From contig NZ_VDRC01000002.1 in the NCBI RefSeq assembly GCF_007667425.1, positions 1,079,072 to 1,143,071 on the forward strand: a DNA stretch of 64,000 bases, written 5' to 3'. Below the pieces are notes generated by a model. It made no database searches. It was not told where the DNA came from and saw only the letters and a program-made list of their open reading frames with translations. The position numbers and the translations under genes were made by a program. Below, in pieces: positions 16,009 through 23,833 of the stretch; position 1 is the first letter of the stretch, and each line of letters opens with the position of its first letter. Source of the stretch: Microbacterium sp. 1.5R (lineage in GTDB: Bacteria; Actinomycetota; Actinomycetes; Actinomycetales; Microbacteriaceae).

Positions 16009-17685
16009 TCAGAGTTCAAGGAGAGCCTTGCGCAGAGTGTCCAGGCCAACGCCGCCCAGATCCAGCGCCCGCTTGTGAAACTCCTTAATCGAGAATTCGT
16101 CGCCCTTACTCGCAGCGTACTCGTCCCTGGCATTAGTCCAGATGCGCTGACCGACCTTGTACGACGGGGCCTGCCCGGGCCAGCCGAGGTATCGATTGAC
16201 CTCGAATTGCACGAACTGGTCGGACATGTTGACGTTCTTGCGCATGAAGTCCAGCGCATAGGCCGCGTCCCACACGCCCTCGCCGTCCGGGCGGGGCTTG
16301 CCGAGGTGCACACCGATGTCGAGCACCACGCGCGCAGCGCGCATCCGCTGTCCGTCGAGCATGCCGAGTCGATCAGCGGGGTCGTCCAGGTACCCGAGCT
16401 GCTGCATGAGGCGCTCGGCGTAGAGCGCCCAACCCTCGGCGTGACCGGATGTGCCGGCCAGCAGACGACGCCAGGAGTTGAGTTCGGCGCGGTTGTACAC
16501 GGCTTGCGCGATCTGCAGGTGATGCCCGGGAACACCCTCGTGGTACACCGTCGTGAGCTCGCGCCACGTGTCGAACTCGGTCACGCCCTCCGGCACCGAC
16601 CACCACATCCGTCCGGGGCGTGAGAAATCGTCGGTCGGGCCGGTGTAGTAGATGCCGCCCTCCTGCGTGGGCGCGATCATGCACTCGATGGTGCGGATCG
16701 CCTCCGGAATGTCGAAGTGCGATGCACCGAGTTCGGCCACGGCGCGGTCGCTTGTCTCCTGCATCCAGCGCTGGAGGGCGTCCGTGCCGACGAGCTTGCG
16801 CGCGGGGTCTGCCTCGAGGTGTGCCACGGCCTCCTCGACCGAGGCGCCGGGGAGTATCTCGTTCGCGATCGCCGTCTGCTCGGCGACCATTCGCTCGAGC
16901 TCCTCACGCCCCCACTCGTACGTCTCGTCGAGATCGATGGTGGCCCCGAGGAAGCGGCGGGAGTTCAGCGCATACAGCTCACGCCCGACGGCATCCTCCT
17001 CCCCCGCCGCCGGCGCGAGCTCCTCGGCGAGGAACCGGCGAAGCGCCCCGTAGGCGACACGGGCCGATGCCGAGTTGTCGGCGAGGGTGCGAGCCAGGGA
17101 TGCCGGCAGGTTGCCGTCCTCGGGAGATGCATGAGCGACGAAGGCGGCGAAGAAACCGTCATCGGCGATGTAGCGATCGATCTGCGTCGCGACCTCGACC
17201 ACCTGGCGGCGAGCCGGGGTGGCACCCGCCGCGATACCCGCGCGGAGCGTCTCGGTGTAACCGCGCAGCGCGTCGGGCACGGCGGCGAGGCGGGTGGCGA
17301 TGACCGACCAGTCGTCGGCGGTGGACGTGGGCATCAGGTCGAATGCGGACCTGACGTCCTGCGCGGCGGAGGCGATGACATTGAGGTCGCGAAGATGCCA
17401 GTTCGCCTCATGCAGCTCGAGATCGAGGGTCAACTCGGCGGTGAGGTCGGCCTTCGTGACTTCGTCGATCGCATCGCGCGGCTCGAGCGACGCAAGGGCG
17501 GCGAGGGTGGCACGGGTCGCCGCGGCGATGTTCTCATGCCCCTCTGGGCTCAGATCTCCGAAGCGATCGTTGACGTCGTCGCGACCGATGTACGTGCCGA
17601 GCGTCGGCGCCAACTGCACCAGCGTGTCGACCCATTCATCAGCGACCTTGTCGATGGCAGATGGCGTCCGGGGCTGAGAACTCAT
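16009..17685 (-). CDS. DUF885 family protein (putative zinc peptidase-like)
   Basis: The protein has 558 residues from the ATG at 17685 (MSSQPRTPSAIDKVADEW); a GTG at 17718 would add 11. DUF885 proteins carry a gluzincin-like HExxH motif, here YHEGVPGHHLQIAQ in the C-terminal third, with the helical-bundle pattern of M32/M2-like peptidases. They are thought to be cytoplasmic peptidases; the substrate is unknown. The final 150 bases, from the 21-base repeat at 16138 to the stop, have lower GC and different codon use from the rest of the gene, and a native-looking second copy of this tail lies at 14467. The present end therefore appears to have been supplied by the inserted island. Confidence 0.85.
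   Translation of the reverse strand: MSSQPRTPSAIDKVADEWVDTLVQLAPTLGTYIGRDDVNDRFGDLSPEGHENIAAATRATLAALASLEPRDAIDEVTKADLTAELTLDLELHEANWHLRDLNVIASAAQDVRSAFDLMPTSTADDWSVIATRLAAVPDALRGYTETLRAGIAAGATPARRQVVEVATQIDRYIADDGFFAAFVAHASPEDGNLPASLARTLADNSASARVAYGALRRFLAEELAPAAGEEDAVGRELYALNSRRFLGATIDLDETYEWGREELERMVAEQTAIANEILPGASVEEAVAHLEADPARKLVGTDALQRWMQETSDRAVAELGASHFDIPEAIRTIECMIAPTQEGGIYYTGPTDDFSRPGRMWWSVPEGVTEFDTWRELTTVYHEGVPGHHLQIAQAVYNRAELNSWRRLLAGTSGHAEGWALYAERLMQQLGYLDDPADRLGMLDGQRMRAARVVLDIGVHLGKPRPDGEGVWDAAYALDFMRKNVNMSDQFVQFEVNRYLGWPGQAPSYKVGQRIWTNARDEYAASKGDEFSIKEFHKRALDLGGVGLDTLRKALLEL
16138..16158. repeat. 21-bp direct repeat, right copy inside the DUF885 gene
   Basis: This is the second copy of the repeat at 14596-14616, with one mismatch. 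It lies in the coding sequence of the intact DUF885 gene (codons for KVGQRIW). To its right is the native gene body; to its left are the low-GC replaced tail and the island. The two copies are 1,542 bases apart. Confidence 0.65.
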
Positions 17686-17742
17686 CCCTTCAGCGTAGCC
17701 GGATGCCGCCCGCGCCACCCACCTGTCGCACGCTCGTGCAGA

Positions 17743-20373
17743 TCAGTGCGCGGCCTCGTTCCAGTCCTGTCCGCGACCGACCTGCACGTCGAGCGGCACC
17801 GTGAGGTCTGCCGCATCTCCCATCCGCTGCCTGACGATGCGCTCCGCTGCGTCCCACTCGCCCGGCGCGACCTCGACGACGAGCTCGTCGTGGATCTGCA
17901 GGAGCACGCGGGAGGTGAGTCCCTCCGTGCGGAGGTCGTCGTGGATGTGGAAGAGGGCGATCTTCATGATGTCGGCGGCACTGCCCTGAATGGGGGCGTT
18001 CAGCGCTGCTCGTTCCGCGTTCTCCCGCAGCACACGGTTCGGCGAAGCGAGGTCGGGGAACGGCCGTCGCCGACCGAAGATCGTCTCGGTGTATCCGACT
18101 TCACGCGCGGCGAGCACCGAGGCGCGCAGGTAGTCGCGCACCGCCCCGAAACGGGCGAAGTACTCGATCATCAGCTGCTTCGCCTCGGACTGCTCGATGC
18201 GCAGCTGCTTGGAGAGACCGAACGCCGAGAGCCCGTAGACGAGTCCGTACGACATGGCCTTCACCTTCGTGCGCATCGCGGCCGTCACATCGGCGGGGTC
18301 GACGCCGAAGACACGGGCGCCGACGAAACGGTGCAGGTCCTCGCCGCTGTTGAACGCCTCGATGAGTCCCTCGTCCCCCGACAGATGCGCCATGATCCGC
18401 ATCTCGATCTGCGAATAGTCGGCCGTCAGCAGCGCCTCGTACTCATCGCCGACCTGGAAGGCGCTGCGGATGCGGCGGGATTCCTCGGTGCGCACGGGGA
18501 TGTTCTGCAGGTTGGGGTCGGTGCTCGAGAGACGGCCGGTCTGGCTGCCCGTCTGGACGTACGTCGTACGGACCCTGTGATCAGGACCGATCGCCACGTC
18601 GAGCGACTCGATGATCTGTCGGAGTTTCGTCGCCTCACGATGCTGCAGCAGCAGGCCGAGGAACGGGTGGGGGTGCGATTCCTGGAGATCGGCGAGCACG
18701 GCGGCGTCCGTCGAGTAGCCCGTCTTCGTCTTGCGGGTCTTCGGGAGCTGGAGGTCTTCGAACAGCACCTCCTGCAGCTGCTTCGGGGAACCGAGGTTGA
18801 ATTCGCGACCGACGATCCCGAAGGCCTCCTGAGCGATGCCGTCGGCACGGGTGGCGAGTTCGGTCGAGAAGGTCGAGAGCACCTCGTGCGACACGGCGAC
18901 GCCGGCGACCTCCATGTCGGCGAGCGTGAGCAGAGTCGGCAGCTCGATGTCGGTGAGCACGGTGGCGACCGATTCGGGAAGATCGTCCCGCAGGGCGGCC
19001 GCCACGCGCAGGGCGAACCAGGCCTCCTGCGACGGGGTCGCCCCCTCGGTCTCGGGCACGAGCTGTGAAGGATCGGCCTCAGGCAGCTTCTCGCCGAGGT
19101 AGCGCTCGACGAGGTCGGCGAGGGTCTTGTCGGGGAAGCTCGGACGCAGCAGCCAGCCGGCGAGGCTCGTGTCGTAGACGAGTCCGGAGAGGCGGATGCC
19201 CAGGCGTAGCAGGGCTTTCACCTGCGGCTTGGCGTCGTGGAGGATCTTCGGGCGGTCGGACTCGAGCCATCCTCGGAGCGCTGAGGCGACGTCGTCGCTC
19301 CAATCCAGCTCGCGCAGCTCGCCTTCTGCCGCCACCCCGATGCGTGTCGGGGCGCCGCTCTGGATGACCAGACGGAGCGCCACCTCATCGTGCGACTCGA
19401 CCCACGAGAGGAACTCGTCGGGCGTGACCTGGGCGGGCGCGGGCAGTTCGACGTCGGTCGCCGGATCGTCGGCGACCTCTCCGGCGCCGACAGCCTCGAA
19501 CACCCGAGGGAGCAGCGTGCGGAACTCCAGTCGCGCGAAGATGTCGCGCACAGCCCGCGCGTCGATCGGCGTGACGGCGAGGTCCGCAGGGGCGACCGGG
19601 AGCTCGACGTCGCGGAGGAGACGATTGAGCTTGCGGTTGCGGCGGACATCGTCGATGTGGTCGCGCAGGTTGCCGCCGACCACACCCTTGATCTCGTCGG
19701 CACGGTCGAGCAGCTCGTCGAGGGACCCGAACTGGGTGAGCCACTTGACGGCGGTCTTCTCGCCCACCTTCGGGACACCGGGGAGGTTGTCGCTGGTCTC
19801 GCCGACGAGCGCCGCGATGTCGGGGTACTGCTCGGGGCGCACACCGTAGCGCTCCTGGACGGTGGTCGGGTCGTAGCGCTTGAGCTGCGACACGCCCTGC
19901 ACGTTCGGGTAGAGCAGCGTGATCTCGTCGTTGACGAGCTGGATCGTGTCGCGGTCGCCCGAGACGACGAGGACGTCGTAGCCCTGCTCCGCCCCCTGCG
20001 TCGAGAGAGTCGCGAGGATGTCGTCTGCCTCGATGCCCTCCTTGGTGAGAACCGGGATGGACATCGCGGCGAGGCAGTCCTGGAGCAGCGGGATCTGACC
20101 GCGGAACTCCTGAGGCGTCTCCGACCGGGTCGCTTTGTACTCCGGGTACTCGTCCGTCCTGAACGAGTGCCGCGAGGTGTCGAAGGCGATCGCCAGGTGG
20201 GTCGGCTGCTCGGCCTTGATGAGGTTCACCAGCATCGAGAGGAAGCCGTAGATGGCGTTCGTGTGCTGGTTGTCCTTGGTCGTGAAGTTGTCGACCGGGA
20301 GGGCGAAGAAGGCACGGTAGGCGAGCGAGTGGCCGTCGACGACCATGAGGGTAGGCTTTGCGGAATCCGTCAC
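17743..20373 (-). CDS. polA: DNA polymerase I
   Basis: The 876-residue protein starts with GTG. The N-terminal 5'-3' exonuclease spans about 1-300: VVDGHSLAYRAFFALP, GIEADDILATLS, SGDRDTIQLV, GETSDNLPGVPKVGEKTA. The middle domain aligns with the proofreading exonuclease, but the metal-binding DxE pair is not visible, so it is probably inactive, as in other actinobacterial Pol I. The polymerase domain has motif A DYSQIEMRIMAHLSGDEG, motif B KVKAMSYGLVYGLSAFGL and motif C LQIHDELVVEV. It fills repair gaps and removes Okazaki primers. It diverges from a thioesterase gene 45 bases away. Confidence 0.97.
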   Translation of the reverse strand: MTDSAKPTLMVVDGHSLAYRAFFALPVDNFTTKDNQHTNAIYGFLSMLVNLIKAEQPTHLAIAFDTSRHSFRTDEYPEYKATRSETPQEFRGQIPLLQDCLAAMSIPVLTKEGIEADDILATLSTQGAEQGYDVLVVSGDRDTIQLVNDEITLLYPNVQGVSQLKRYDPTTVQERYGVRPEQYPDIAALVGETSDNLPGVPKVGEKTAVKWLTQFGSLDELLDRADEIKGVVGGNLRDHIDDVRRNRKLNRLLRDVELPVAPADLAVTPIDARAVRDIFARLEFRTLLPRVFEAVGAGEVADDPATDVELPAPAQVTPDEFLSWVESHDEVALRLVIQSGAPTRIGVAAEGELRELDWSDDVASALRGWLESDRPKILHDAKPQVKALLRLGIRLSGLVYDTSLAGWLLRPSFPDKTLADLVERYLGEKLPEADPSQLVPETEGATPSQEAWFALRVAAALRDDLPESVATVLTDIELPTLLTLADMEVAGVAVSHEVLSTFSTELATRADGIAQEAFGIVGREFNLGSPKQLQEVLFEDLQLPKTRKTKTGYSTDAAVLADLQESHPHPFLGLLLQHREATKLRQIIESLDVAIGPDHRVRTTYVQTGSQTGRLSSTDPNLQNIPVRTEESRRIRSAFQVGDEYEALLTADYSQIEMRIMAHLSGDEGLIEAFNSGEDLHRFVGARVFGVDPADVTAAMRTKVKAMSYGLVYGLSAFGLSKQLRIEQSEAKQLMIEYFARFGAVRDYLRASVLAAREVGYTETIFGRRRPFPDLASPNRVLRENAERAALNAPIQGSAADIMKIALFHIHDDLRTEGLTSRVLLQIHDELVVEVAPGEWDAAERIVRQRMGDAADLTVPLDVQVGRGQDWNEAAH

Positions 20374-20418
20374 CCTGTCAGCCTAACGAGGACGACAGAC
20401 ACCCGCTGAGGAGGATCC

Positions 20419-20847
20419 ATGGGCGACACCGCCGCGACCGGTCAGGGACTCGATTGGGCGTCCGCTCGGGGCATGGGCGCCCTCGCCCAGAAGATGGGCA
20501 TGGAGTTCGTCGAGTTCAGCACCGAGCGGTGCGTCGCGACTCTGCCGGTCGAGGGAAACACCCAGCCGGTCGGCCTCATGCACGGCGGGGCGTACGTGGT
20601 GCTGGGCGAGTCGCTCGGATCGATGGCCGCCAACCTCCACGCCGGTCCAGGGCGCCTCGCCGTCGGAGTGGACATCAATGCCACCCACACGCGGTCAGCC
20701 ACCTCCGGTGTGGTGACCGGCGTCTGCACACCGGTCCATCTCGGCCGCAGCATCACCGTGCACGAGATCGTCGTCTCCGATGATCAGGGACGCCGCTGCT
20801 CGACCATCCGCATCACGAACATGATCAAGGACGCCCCGGCCCGGTAG
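20419..20847 (+). CDS. Hotdog-fold thioesterase (PaaI-like)
   Basis: The 142-residue protein has the hotdog pattern with the central-helix motif GLMHGGAYVVLGESLGS, where the HGG turn and acidic Glu form the acyl-CoA thioesterase site of the PaaI/YdiI group, then VGVDINATHTRSATSG and VTGVCTPVHLGRS. It probably hydrolyses aryl- or acyl-CoA esters in the cytoplasm. TGAGGAGGATCC just before the ATG is a strong ribosome-binding site. The gene diverges from polA and stands alone on the plus strand. Confidence 0.88.
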   Translation: MGDTAATGQGLDWASARGMGALAQKMGMEFVEFSTERCVATLPVEGNTQPVGLMHGGAYVVLGESLGSMAANLHAGPGRLAVGVDINATHTRSATSGVVTGVCTPVHLGRSITVHEIVVSDDQGRRCSTIRITNMIKDAPAR

Positions 20848-20886
20848 CGGCATCCGTCGGAGGGCGCGCCGCTCCGACTTCGGCTC

Positions 20887-21420
20887 TCAGCCGAGGATGC
20901 GCTGGAAGAGCAGGTGATCGCGCCACTCCCCCGCGATGTGCAGGTACTGCGGCGCCATCCCGATCTCTGTGAAGCCCGCTCCGGCGAGGACCCTTTGCGA
21001 CGCGGTGTTGTCGATGAGCGTCGCTGCCTGCAGCCGATGCAGTGAGAGCTCCTCGTTCGCGAACCGGACGAGTTCGTCGACGCCGCGGCGAGCGAGTCCG
21101 CGGTGGAGCCGCGAGCGGTCGACCCAGTACCCGACGTCCGCGCTGCGGAACGCACCGCGCACGACGTTGTTGATGTTCATCCGACCCCGGATCTCTCCGT
21201 CGTCGGACACGATTACGAACCGGTATCCGCGACCGGTCTCCGCGTCCAGAAGGCACTGCTCCGCATGTCGTTCCTGCCACGCTGCGGTGAAGAAGGCGTC
21301 GTCCCTGAACGGCTCCCACGCCGCGAGGTGTGCCCGGTTGGTCGTGTACGCGCGTGCAAGGGCGACGCCGTCGCCGGACTGCACCGGGCGCAGGAGGTGG
21401 TCCGCGTCGAGCCGCGGCAC
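20887..21420 (-). CDS. GNAT N-acetyltransferase, RimJ/RimL type
   Basis: The 177-residue protein shows the GNAT layout: RPVQSGDGVALARAY at the N-terminus, FVIVSDDGEIRGRMNINNV, ADVGYWVDRSRLHRGLARRGVDELVRFA (acetyl-CoA pyrophosphate-binding region) and LIDNTASQRVLAGAGF near the end. This is the RimJ/RimL pattern that acetylates protein or small-molecule amines; the target is unknown. The GTG start lies three bases after the response regulator stop, so the two are probably one transcript. Confidence 0.85.
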   Translation of the reverse strand: MPRLDADHLLRPVQSGDGVALARAYTTNRAHLAAWEPFRDDAFFTAAWQERHAEQCLLDAETGRGYRFVIVSDDGEIRGRMNINNVVRGAFRSADVGYWVDRSRLHRGLARRGVDELVRFANEELSLHRLQAATLIDNTASQRVLAGAGFTEIGMAPQYLHIAGEWRDHLLFQRILG

Positions 21421-21423
21421 CGA

Positions 21424-22041
21424 CTACTTCTTCGGAGCGAGCTGCTCGATGATGGCCTTGGCGACGTCCTGCATCGTCAGACGACGATCCATGGATGCCT
21501 TCTGGATCCAGCGGAACGCCTCGGGCTCGGACAGGCCCATCTTCTCGTTCAGCAGGCCCTTGGCTCGGTCGACGAGCTTGCGGGTCTCGAAGCGCTCCAC
21601 CATGTCGGCGACCTCGGCCTCGAGCGTGATGATCTGCTCGTGGCGCGCGAGGGCGATCTCGATCGCCGGAAGGAGGTCGTTGGGGGTGAAGGGCTTGACC
21701 ACGTAGGCGAGCGCTCCCGCCTCGCTGGCCCGCTCGACGAGCTCCTTCTGGCTGAACGCGGTGAGGAGTACCACGGGGGCGATGTTGCCCTTGTGCAGCT
21801 TCTCGGCTGCGCTGATGCCGTCGAGCTGCGGCATCTTGACGTCCATGATCACGAGGTCGGGGCGCAGCTCGGTAGCCAGAGCGACGGCGGTCTCGCCGTC
21901 TCCGGCCTCTCCGACGACATCGAAACCGTTGTCGCGGAGGATCTCGACGATGTCGAGACGGATCAACGACTCGTCCTCGGCGACGACGACGCGTCGGGGT
22001 GCGGATGCCGTGGGCTGCTCAGCCTGTTCTTGCTCTGTCAC
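21424..22041 (-). CDS. pdtaR: ANTAR-domain response regulator (PdtaR-like)
   Basis: The 205-residue protein starts at GTG 22041 with GGAGG just upstream; an ATG at 22050 is the alternative. The receiver domain spans about 18-135: VVVAEDESLIRLDIVEIL (acidic pocket), LVIMDVKMPQLDG with the phospho-accepting Asp, LLTAFSQ and YVVKPF. The C-terminal ANTAR domain reads RFETRKLVDRAKGLLNEKMG and FRWIQKASMDRRLTMQDVA. This matches PdtaR (Rv1626), which binds RNA hairpins to prevent transcription termination once phosphorylated by the PdtaS kinase. No kinase gene lies nearby. It diverges from the tRNA-Leu gene. Confidence 0.9.
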   Translation of the reverse strand: MTEQEQAEQPTASAPRRVVVAEDESLIRLDIVEILRDNGFDVVGEAGDGETAVALATELRPDLVIMDVKMPQLDGISAAEKLHKGNIAPVVLLTAFSQKELVERASEAGALAYVVKPFTPNDLLPAIEIALARHEQIITLEAEVADMVERFETRKLVDRAKGLLNEKMGLSEPEAFRWIQKASMDRRLTMQDVAKAIIEQLAPKK

Positions 22042-22109
22042 GCCCTCCATCCTAGTGGAGAGAGTCCGGGTCGACCTCGAAGTCGCACGTCTGTGCACGC
22101 GTGCTGCGC

Positions 22110-22115
22110 TACAGT
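22110..22115 (+). promoter_or_regulatory. Probable -10 box for tRNA-Leu
   Basis: TACAGT ends 18 bases before the tRNA 5' end, a fitting place for a -10 element. The -35 region 17 bases upstream is weak. The assignment rests on position and one hexamer. Confidence 0.4.
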
Positions 22116-22133
22116 CGTAGACGCGACACACGG

Positions 22134-22219
22134 GCCGGCGTGGCGGAATGGCAGACGCGGAGCACTCAAAATGCTTTGTCCGAGAGGGCGTGTGGGTTCG
22201 AGTCCCACCGCCGGCACCA
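22134..22219 (+). tRNA. tRNA-Leu (CAA)
   Basis: An 86-base type II tRNA. The acceptor stem pairs GCCGGCG with CGCCGGC, followed by discriminator A and an encoded CCA. The anticodon stem-loop GAGCA-CTCAAAA-TGCTT gives anticodon CAA, reading the leucine codon UUG. A long variable arm (around TGTCCGAGAGGGCG) and the T-loop GGTTCGAGTCC confirm a leucine tRNA. It is a single gene on the plus strand, divergent from the ANTAR regulator. Confidence 0.97.
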
Positions 22220-22259
22220 CGCGGGTCGCTCTCTCTTCGGGCCATGGCACCGGCAGCGG

Positions 22260-22919
22260 TCAGCGTTCAGCCATGGCCGCGATCTCCGCGATGACGCGCG
22301 GGTCGGCGAGCACGCGGAAGTGTCCGCCCGTGTCGAGACAGACGTTGCGTCGGGCGCCGGTGAGCTCACTGCCCTCGGGGATGTGCGGATCGAATCGGGC
22401 GTATATCGAGACGATGCGTGAGTCCGCGTCGAGATGACGCGCGAGCGCGAGGATGGACGGGTGCGTTGGCGCCAGCGCGCGGAGGCCCCGCACCGGCATC
22501 CATCGCGCGTAGCGGGATCCGCGGAACGGCGTCGACACGGCCACCATGCCGCGGATCCGCGTACCTGCGGCTCCAGCCATGGCCGTCTTCCCCGCCAGTC
22601 CTCCCTTGCTGTGCGCGACGAGCACCACGTCGGTCATCCCGCTGTCGGTCAGGAAGTCCGCGAGGATCTCGGCGGCATCCGACACCGGTCGCCTGTTGTG
22701 CCGCCAGGCGTCCAGGACGTGCACGGGGTGACCGCGCGCATGCAGGGCCGCGATCATCGGCTGCATGAATCGCCACGTCTCGTACACGCCGGGCAGGATG
22801 ACGATCGGGACGCCGGCGCCGTCGGCGAAATCACGCGGATCGGTCCGGTCGAACGCGGCGCGCACCTGCCAGACCACGGCATAGGCGTAGTCGGCGATCC
22901 ACCACCCCGCCCGTCTCAG
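22260..22919 (-). CDS. Alpha/beta hydrolase (lipase-like), probable CTG start
   Basis: The reading frame shows IVILPGVYETWRFM (oxyanion region), VVLVAHSKGGLAGK (nucleophile elbow AHSKGG) and a late His in DTGGHFRVLADPRV, the usual alpha/beta-hydrolase triad. The first ATG/GTG/TTG is the GTG at 22877, but the 14 codons before it read like genuine protein (LRRAGWWIADYAYA). The frame reaches back to a CTG at 22919 that overlaps the upstream hydrolase stop as CTGA. I favour this non-standard start, giving 219 residues; the fallback is 205 residues from 22877. The substrate is unknown. It is probably translated together with the upstream hydrolase. Confidence 0.75.
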   Translation of the reverse strand: MRRAGWWIADYAYAVVWQVRAAFDRTDPRDFADGAGVPIVILPGVYETWRFMQPMIAALHARGHPVHVLDAWRHNRRPVSDAAEILADFLTDSGMTDVVLVAHSKGGLAGKTAMAGAAGTRIRGMVAVSTPFRGSRYARWMPVRGLRALAPTHPSILALARHLDADSRIVSIYARFDPHIPEGSELTGARRNVCLDTGGHFRVLADPRVIAEIAAMAER

Positions 22920-23716
22920 CGCGTCGATGTCGGACCCCCTCGATGGCCTGACAGGGATGTCTCGGGAACCGCCAGTCGGGTCTCGAACCCCAGGATCGCC
23001 TCGGCGACCCGGGAGGCGGCGGTGTACTGCACGTTGTGCGGCTGCCCGGGGACCTCCACGAGCGTGGCGTCCCTTCCGGCCTCATGCAGACGGCGGAGCC
23101 ACTCCGCGCCGGCGACGGAATCCCGCGCCCCGCGGATCAACAACATCGGCTGCAGCGTGCGGGCGACCGATGTCTCCGTCGCGTAGGACGTCATGTGGCG
23201 AGCCTGGGTCAGGTACCAGCGGGGTCCGCATCGCAGGTAGTCCGAGAAGACCAGAGCGTTGACGGCGGGCTTCTCCCGCAGGGTGTCGACGGCGAGGGCG
23301 ACCGCTTGCGACGGGAGCGAGCGGTGCGCTGCGTCGACGACGGGGCCGATCAGCACCACGCCCGCCACGCGCGGCGCCGCGTTCCTGGCGGCTTCGAGCA
23401 CCCACTGCACGCCCATCGAGTGGCCGACGAGCACGACTCGCTCGAGCGCGAGAGTGTGGAGCACGTCGGCGACGAGGGCGCCCATCGCCGGCACATCGAG
23501 GTCTTCGCGAGGTGACGGCAGCCCTCCGAAGCCCGGCAGGTCGACGGTGATCACCCGTGCGCCGTGCGCGAGCCCGTCGCGCAGCGGGGCGAGATACCGG
23601 TGCGACATGCCGATGCCGTGAACGAGCACGAAGGTGCGCTCCGAGCCGACGGGACCGCGCCCCTCGACGCGGAGTGCATGGCCCGCGATGACGATCCGCT
23701 GCCGGGCTGTGCTCAT
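22916..23716 (-). CDS. Alpha/beta hydrolase
   Basis: The 266-residue protein has TFVLVHGIGMSHRYL (HG oxyanion motif), ITVDLPGFGGLPSP, VVLVGHSMGVQWVLEAA (nucleophile elbow GHSMG), LLIRGARDSVAG (acid) and VPGQPHNVQYT (His). It belongs with serine hydrolases acting on esters or C-C bonds; the substrate is open. The ATG at 23716 follows TGAGGAT. The stop overlaps the next hydrolase by four bases, so two similar hydrolases are made from one message. Confidence 0.87.
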   Translation of the reverse strand: MSTARQRIVIAGHALRVEGRGPVGSERTFVLVHGIGMSHRYLAPLRDGLAHGARVITVDLPGFGGLPSPREDLDVPAMGALVADVLHTLALERVVLVGHSMGVQWVLEAARNAAPRVAGVVLIGPVVDAAHRSLPSQAVALAVDTLREKPAVNALVFSDYLRCGPRWYLTQARHMTSYATETSVARTLQPMLLIRGARDSVAGAEWLRRLHEAGRDATLVEVPGQPHNVQYTAASRVAEAILGFETRLAVPETSLSGHRGGPTSTR

Positions 23717-23786
23717 ATCCTCACGCTAGTGCGAGTCGGGTTCGGTCGTGGCAGCCTTGACAATCGCACCGGGCGTCGACAGACGA

Positions 23787-23818
23787 CGAGGGGGTGGGAC
23801 CGCAGTCCCACCCCCTCG
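23787..23818 (-). terminator. Terminator hairpin after pyk
   Basis: A perfect 14-base stem with a 4-base loop (CGCA) starts 16 bases past the pyk stop. The stem is GC-rich. It closes the long minus-strand gene series and also lies upstream of the hydrolase pair, separating the two units. There is no clear T tract. Confidence 0.7.
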
Positions 23819-23833
23819 AGACCGATCTCGCGG

